This document shows positions 4,655 through 7,741 of a DNA stretch of 7,741 bases, piece after piece. The DNA comes from an uncultured Archangium sp. (lineage in GTDB: Bacteria > Myxococcota > Myxococcia > Myxococcales > Myxococcaceae), in the NCBI GenBank assembly GCA_946479335.1, contig CAMLFP010000267.1:1-7741 (forward strand), in the 5' to 3' direction. The notes below the pieces were generated by a model. It was not told the origin of the DNA. It searched no databases and saw nothing but the letters and a program-made list of their open reading frames with translations. The position numbers and the translations under genes are program-made. Numbering within the stretch: position 1 is the first letter of the stretch; every line of letters starts with the position of its first letter.

Positions 4655-6328
4655 ATGAAACTGCACCACGTGCTCGCCGTGTCGCTCGCCCTCGCTGTCA
4701 CCGGTTGCAAGAAACCGGGGGTCGGCACAGACGGCGGCGTGGGAGGCGGCTCCGGCTCGACCGGCGGCGGCACCGCGACCTCGGGTGGTGGGAGTGGAAC
4801 GACGGGCGGCGGCACGGCCACCGGCGGAGGCAGCCAGCTGCCCGACTCCGGCACCTGCGTCGCGGCCGGGCAGCCCTGCAGCACCACCGAGCCCTGCTGC
4901 GGCGGCTCGTGCGTCGGCTCGGTGTGCACGTCTTCGTCCTTCTGCCGCGACACCGGCGAGGTCTGCGGGAGCTCGAGCGATTGCTGCAACGCGAACTGCG
5001 CCAACGGGCAATGCGCGGCCACCGCGTGCGTGGCGACGGGCCAGAGCTGCGGCGCGCCGGGCGAGTGCTGCACCGGCGTGTGCACCAGCGGCGCGTGCGC
5101 GCCCATCACCGGTGGCAGCTGCAAGGTGCTGGGTGACGCCTGCGGCTCCGGCGCGGAGTGCTGCTCGTCGCTGTGCAAGAGCGGCACGTGCGCGAAGGCG
5201 TACTACTGCCAGCCCAACGGCGACCGCTGCGGCAGCGACGCGGAGTGCTGTGGCCTCGCGTGCAGCGTGAATGACGGCGGCGTCGGCGTGTGCCTCAACA
5301 TCACCGGCGGCGGCGGCGGCGGCTGCACGCAGGAAGGCAACCCCTGCACCAGCGGCGGCGGCTGCTGCTCGCACATCTGCTTCGACCCGGGCAGCGGCGC
5401 GACGGTGTGTCTGCCCGCCGGAGGCTGCCGCGTCACCGGCACCACCTGCTCGTCTGACAACGCGTGCTGCGGCGGCGGCGTCAACCCCAACGGCAGCGTG
5501 ACGTGCCAGGGCGGGCGCTGCGACAACGGCGGCTCGTGCAACGGCGCCGGTGAGATCTGCGGCAAGGTCCGCCTGCCCGACGGCGGCATCTACACCACCA
5601 ACTCCACCTCCAACTGCTGCGAGGGCACCAACCTGGCGGGCGGCATCAACTCCACCTGCCACTTCGACACCTCGGGCATTCCGCGCTGCTTCGGCGGCTT
5701 CTCGGGGAGCTGCCCCAACGGCTACGACCCGAACGACGCCGACGGCGGCTGCTGCATCGCCGACGAGGGCATCTGCCAGTTCCGCGACCAGTGCTGCGGC
5801 GGAGCGCTCTGTCTGCCGTCCGACGGCGGAGCGCTGCGGTGCCAGACGTCGACGTGCCTCGCGCTGGGCGAGTCGTGCAGCGAGCTGAGCAACCCGTGCT
5901 GTGGCGGCACCAGCTGCATCCAGGGGGCGTGCCGCATCCCCACGGGGAACGAAGACGCCGGCGTCACCGCCGACGGCGGCATGGCGACTGACGCGGGCAT
6001 GCTGTGCGCGGCGAATGGGCAGAGCTGCCAGTTCTCCGCGGAGTGCTGCTCGCAGATCTGCGAGGCGGGCACCTGCTCCACGCCCACCTCCTGCCAGGGC
6101 TCGAATGGCGTGTGCACCTCGTCGGCCGACTGCTGCAGCGGGTTCAGCTGCAACATCCCCCCCGGGAGCGAGTTCGGCGGGCTCTGCGAGCAGGCGGCCT
6201 GCGTCAGCGCGGGTCAGACCTGTGCGCTGGGCGGCACCTCGTGCTGCGCGGGCCTCGGCTGCCTCGACGCCAACCGCAACACCTGCGGCGCGAACGGCGC
6301 GTGCACCTGCACCGTGCTGATTCAGTAG
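4655..6328 (+). CDS. Lipoprotein with 13 tandem six-cysteine (knottin/Dickkopf-like) modules
   Basis: A 557-residue predicted lipoprotein. Its signal peptide (M-K-L-H-H, then a hydrophobic core) ends at lipobox V-T-G-C, lipidated Cys18, followed by Lys-Lys. A Gly/Ser/Thr linker covers 22-60. From Cys68 to Cys544 there are 13 modules. The commonest spacing is C-x6-C-x5-CC-x3-C-x4-C, exact in modules 1-4 and 11. Others have longer later loops; module 8 is largest, with 18 and 12 residues either side of its CC. I count 83 cysteines; removing the lipid-bearing one leaves 82, an even number. The C-C-CC-C-C order is that of inhibitor cystine knots and of the Dickkopf Cys-rich family, names often applied to such myxobacterial proteins. 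It is probably a rigid, disulfide-rich surface protein; adhesion, binding or a protective coat are all possible, none shown. GGAGA 8 bases before ATG supports the start. It is divergent from the barrel gene and convergent with the PH gene, 3 bases between stops. Confidence 0.88.
   Translation: MKLHHVLAVSLALAVTGCKKPGVGTDGGVGGGSGSTGGGTATSGGGSGTTGGGTATGGGSQLPDSGTCVAAGQPCSTTEPCCGGSCVGSVCTSSSFCRDTGEVCGSSSDCCNANCANGQCAATACVATGQSCGAPGECCTGVCTSGACAPITGGSCKVLGDACGSGAECCSSLCKSGTCAKAYYCQPNGDRCGSDAECCGLACSVNDGGVGVCLNITGGGGGGCTQEGNPCTSGGGCCSHICFDPGSGATVCLPAGGCRVTGTTCSSDNACCGGGVNPNGSVTCQGGRCDNGGSCNGAGEICGKVRLPDGGIYTTNSTSNCCEGTNLAGGINSTCHFDTSGIPRCFGGFSGSCPNGYDPNDADGGCCIADEGICQFRDQCCGGALCLPSDGGALRCQTSTCLALGESCSELSNPCCGGTSCIQGACRIPTGNEDAGVTADGGMATDAGMLCAANGQSCQFSAECCSQICEAGTCSTPTSCQGSNGVCTSSADCCSGFSCNIPPGSEFGGLCEQAACVSAGQTCALGGTSCCAGLGCLDANRNTCGANGACTCTVLIQ
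4796..4831 (+). repeat. Gly/Thr linker segment shared with the first lipoprotein (copy 2)
   Basis: Encodes GTTGGGTATGGG, residues 48-59, identical in protein to 625-660 although the DNA differs at 7 silent positions. A near copy (STGGGTATSGGG) lies just before it in the same linker, so the linker looks internally duplicated. Confidence 0.8.
4856..6286 (+). repeat. Coding array of 13 six-cysteine modules
   Basis: Module boundaries by residue (first to sixth Cys): 68-91, 97-120, 125-148, 156-179, 185-213, 224-252, 258-289, 295-345, 367-396, 401-426, 451-474, 480-511, 516-544. Short linkers of about 3-10 residues join most of them; a 24-residue Asp/Gly/Ala linker separates modules 10 and 11. 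Cys353 and Cys366 precede module 9, and Cys550 and Cys552 follow module 13; these four are outside the pattern. The repeats are conserved in cysteine pattern but degenerate in DNA. Confidence 0.85.
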
Positions 6329-6331
6329 CGG

Positions 6332-6847
6332 CTACTTCGACGCGCGGCGCTGCACCTCCACCCCGGAGGTGCGCGAGAGCGCGTCGACGAAGCGCTGGCC
6401 GTCATTGAAGGGCGCGACCTCCACGCGCAACAAGGTGCCGCTGGCGCCGGTGACATCGAGCAGCTCGCCCAGCAACGGGTCTGACTCGTGGTCGATGCGC
6501 TTGATGTCGCTCACCGGCAGCTCCGAGGTCAACGAGGGAGTCCACGTCACCAGCCGCTTGCTGGTGAGCACCGCCGCCTCGCTGCCGTCGATGTTCATCG
6601 TGCTGTCGTAGAAGCTGATGACCTCTTCGCCATCGGCCAGCTTCACGTGCTGGTGGATGTGCGCGAGATCGTCCTTCGAGAGCTGGTTGCCGGCGCGCAC
6701 GCCGCCTTCCGGGCCCGACGCGAAATACGCGAGGCACCCGCCGGGCACGAGGCAGCAGAAGAAGGCCGCAGCCGCCAACACCGCGAGCCACAACCGGTTG
6801 GACGACGGCGCCTGCGACTGCTGCGGGAACTCTGGAGACGGGGTCAT
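6332..6847 (-). CDS. Small membrane protein with bacterial PH-like domain
   Basis: A 171-residue protein of unknown role. The N terminus is polar (Pro/Ser/Gln-rich, 1-17), followed by one hydrophobic helix (about 18-42, with FFCCLVPGGC inside it). The remaining 125 residues look like a bacterial PH (YokE/YcxB-like) domain: LADGEEVISFYDST, then VLTSKRLVTWTPS, PVSDIKRIDHES, and a final amphipathic helix (GQRFVDALSRTSG). Such domains often sit at membranes and bind protein partners; ligands are usually unknown. It starts 12 bases after the DUF58 gene stop, so the two are probably cotranscribed; its ribosome site is weak (CGGGGC just before ATG). It converges with the knottin-like lipoprotein gene. 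The domain call rests on pattern memory, not a search. Confidence 0.7.
   Translation of the reverse strand: MTPSPEFPQQSQAPSSNRLWLAVLAAAAFFCCLVPGGCLAYFASGPEGGVRAGNQLSKDDLAHIHQHVKLADGEEVISFYDSTMNIDGSEAAVLTSKRLVTWTPSLTSELPVSDIKRIDHESDPLLGELLDVTGASGTLLRVEVAPFNDGQRFVDALSRTSGVEVQRRASK
6347..6382. terminator. Strong stem-loop at convergent gene ends
   Basis: GCACCTCC 6352-6359 pairs perfectly with GGAGGTGC 6365-6372 around a 5-base loop. GCGCT 6347-6351 pairs with AGCGC 6378-6382 across a 5-base bulge, giving 13 pairs in all. It lies 18 bases past the knottin lipoprotein stop, inside the last codons of the PH gene. There is no T-run on either side, so if it terminates transcription it would not be by the classic intrinsic mechanism. 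Confidence 0.35.
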
Positions 6848-6859
6848 GAGCCCCGCTGC

Positions 6860-7741
6860 TTACGCCCCCAGACGGTGTGCGCGCGCGCTGAAAAACTTCT
6901 GCAGCGCCAACCCGTACTCTTCGTGGGCCCGGAGCTCGACCGAGTCGAGCTGCAGCCGCTTGAAGAGCCGGTTCCGTTGCTCGCGCTGCTGCTGCATGAA
7001 CTTCGTGAAGCGCCCGCGCACCCGCGGGTCGGAGGTGTCGACGGTGGCGCGCTCGCCGGTCTCCGGGTCTTCGAGCTCCACGATGCCCAACGCGGGGAAC
7101 TTCTCTTCGAAGGGGTCGTTGACCACCACCGGCACGAGGTCGTGCTTGCCGCCCACGATGCGCAGGCTCTTCTCGTACTGCTGCGCGAAGAAGTCGGAGA
7201 TGAGGAAGGTGACGGTTTTGCGCTTCGCGACGTGCGTCAGGTACGTGAGCGCCGCGTTCAAGTCGGTGCCCTGGCCCTGCGGCTTCGTCATCAAGATGTC
7301 GGTGATGAGCCGCAGCACGTGGCTCTTGCCCTTGCGCGGCGGCACCACCTTCTCGACGCGATCGCTGAAGAGCACCAGGCCCACGCGGTCGTTGTTGGCG
7401 ATGGCCGAGAAGGCGATCTGCGCCGCGACCTCCGCGCACAGCTCGGCCTTGCTGCGCTCGCCGCTGCCGAAGCTGCCCGACGCGGAGACGTCGACCAGCA
7501 GCATCACCGTCAGCTCGCGCTCCTCGGTGAAGACCTTCACGTACGCGTCGTTCATGCGCGCGGTGACGTTCCAGTCGATGGTGCGCACCTCGTCGCCGGG
7601 CTGGTACTGCCGCACCTCCGAGAAGGCCATGCCCCGGCCCTTGAAGACCGAGTGGTACTGGCCCGACAAGACGCTCGAGACCACCTTGCGGGTGGTGATC
7701 TCCAGCCGGCGGATGCGCTTGATGAGGTCCTTGGGAATCAC
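6860..7741 (-). CDS. DUF58 domain protein with von Willebrand A-type fold
   Basis: A 293-residue protein of the DUF58 family, usually encoded beside MoxR AAA+ ATPases and thought to act with them in assembling or activating other proteins, often at the envelope. The N-terminal signature is clear: GQYHSVFKGRGMAF (28-41), then the family block QYQPGD followed by RTIDWNVTAR (45-62). A von Willebrand A fold follows with the metal-site motif D-x-S-x-S (DVSAS, 84-88), a Thr-Asp pair (TD 159-160) and a later Asp (LISDFF, D183), so the MIDAS metal site looks intact. No transmembrane segment is visible, as in the short cytosolic members. The start is the GTG at the very edge of the window (7741-7739). 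Family members commonly begin near this IPKDL-like segment, so the gene is probably complete or nearly so, but an upstream start cannot be excluded. The PH-like gene follows 12 bases downstream; any MoxR gene would be outside the window. Confidence 0.92.
   Translation of the reverse strand: MIPKDLIKRIRRLEITTRKVVSSVLSGQYHSVFKGRGMAFSEVRQYQPGDEVRTIDWNVTARMNDAYVKVFTEERELTVMLLVDVSASGSFGSGERSKAELCAEVAAQIAFSAIANNDRVGLVLFSDRVEKVVPPRKGKSHVLRLITDILMTKPQGQGTDLNAALTYLTHVAKRKTVTFLISDFFAQQYEKSLRIVGGKHDLVPVVVNDPFEEKFPALGIVELEDPETGERATVDTSDPRVRGRFTKFMQQQREQRNRLFKRLQLDSVELRAHEEYGLALQKFFSARAHRLGA

Noticed and set aside
4575..4720. A frameshift that would join a signal peptide from another frame to the barrel protein.
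   Set aside because: The other two minus-strand frames upstream carry no hydrophobic signal-like segment, so a simple one-base frameshift does not rescue export.
3721..5136. Plus-strand frame of 471 codons across the barrel gene and into the lipoprotein.
   Set aside because: It is antisense to the barrel and out of frame with the lipoprotein, has low-complexity composition, and spans the divergent promoter gap.
4556..5662. Long Ala-rich open frame (368 codons) on the minus strand opposite the knottin array.
   Set aside because: It is a shadow of the Cys/Gly-rich gene in GC-rich DNA, with extreme Ala/Arg composition, no domain signal and no start context. The plus-strand gene has a lipobox and 13 patterned modules.
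4856..6286. Repetitive DNA considered as a CRISPR or satellite-like array.
   Set aside because: There is no conserved DNA repeat with unique spacers; the periodicity exists only in the protein's cysteine pattern.
4855..6328. Reading the knottin-like protein as a secreted neurotoxin-type toxin.
   Set aside because: The cysteine order is shared by many non-toxic knottins, the protein is lipid-anchored and multi-modular, and no protease-processing sites between modules are evident.

Overview
This is a high-GC window (roughly 70% by eye) with strong third-position G/C bias and tight gene packing. Its lipoproteins have Cys-rich and Gly/Thr linker segments of a style common in myxobacteria. Together with the DUF58 protein, the FecR-type anti-sigma factor and the DUF4081-like GNAT tail, this points to a Myxococcota chromosome, probably Myxococcales/Cystobacterineae. 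That placement is inference from style, not from a marker gene. I see no RNA gene, insertion sequence, phage gene or CRISPR array, and no stretch over 300 bases without a gene.

Left part (1-2073, + strand): the C-terminal end of a GNAT acetyltransferase (1-279) is followed, after a short gap holding a strong hairpin, by a 574-residue lipoprotein. The lipoprotein has an 11-Cys head, a Gly-rich linker, a carboxypeptidase-regulatory-like region and a fibronectin III-like end.

Middle part (2082-4574, - strand): reading leftwards there is a two-part protein (N-terminal alpha/beta domain, Pro-rich linker, C-terminal outer-membrane beta-barrel), then an ECF-type sigma factor, then a membrane-anchored FecR-like regulator. 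The last two are translationally coupled (TGATG overlap with a perfect Shine-Dalgarno). The three genes look like one operon for envelope-linked transcription control. The barrel gene has no convincing signal peptide, which is odd.

Right of that, divergent from the barrel gene across only 80 bases, lies the most striking gene (4655-6328, +). It encodes a lipoprotein carrying 13 tandem six-cysteine modules with the C-C-CC-C-C order of inhibitor cystine knot (knottin)/Dickkopf-type domains, 83 cysteines in 557 residues. It shares an identical 12-residue linker with the first lipoprotein.

Far right (6332-7741, - strand): a DUF58/von Willebrand A-type protein is followed 12 bases later by a small single-pass membrane protein with a bacterial PH-like domain. 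This pair converges on the knottin lipoprotein with only 3 bases between stop codons; a strong stem-loop lies just inside the end of the PH gene.

Possible joint logic (inference): the sigma/FecR/barrel operon senses or responds to the cell envelope, and the divergent Cys-rich lipoprotein may share its control region. The window itself does not prove a regulatory link.
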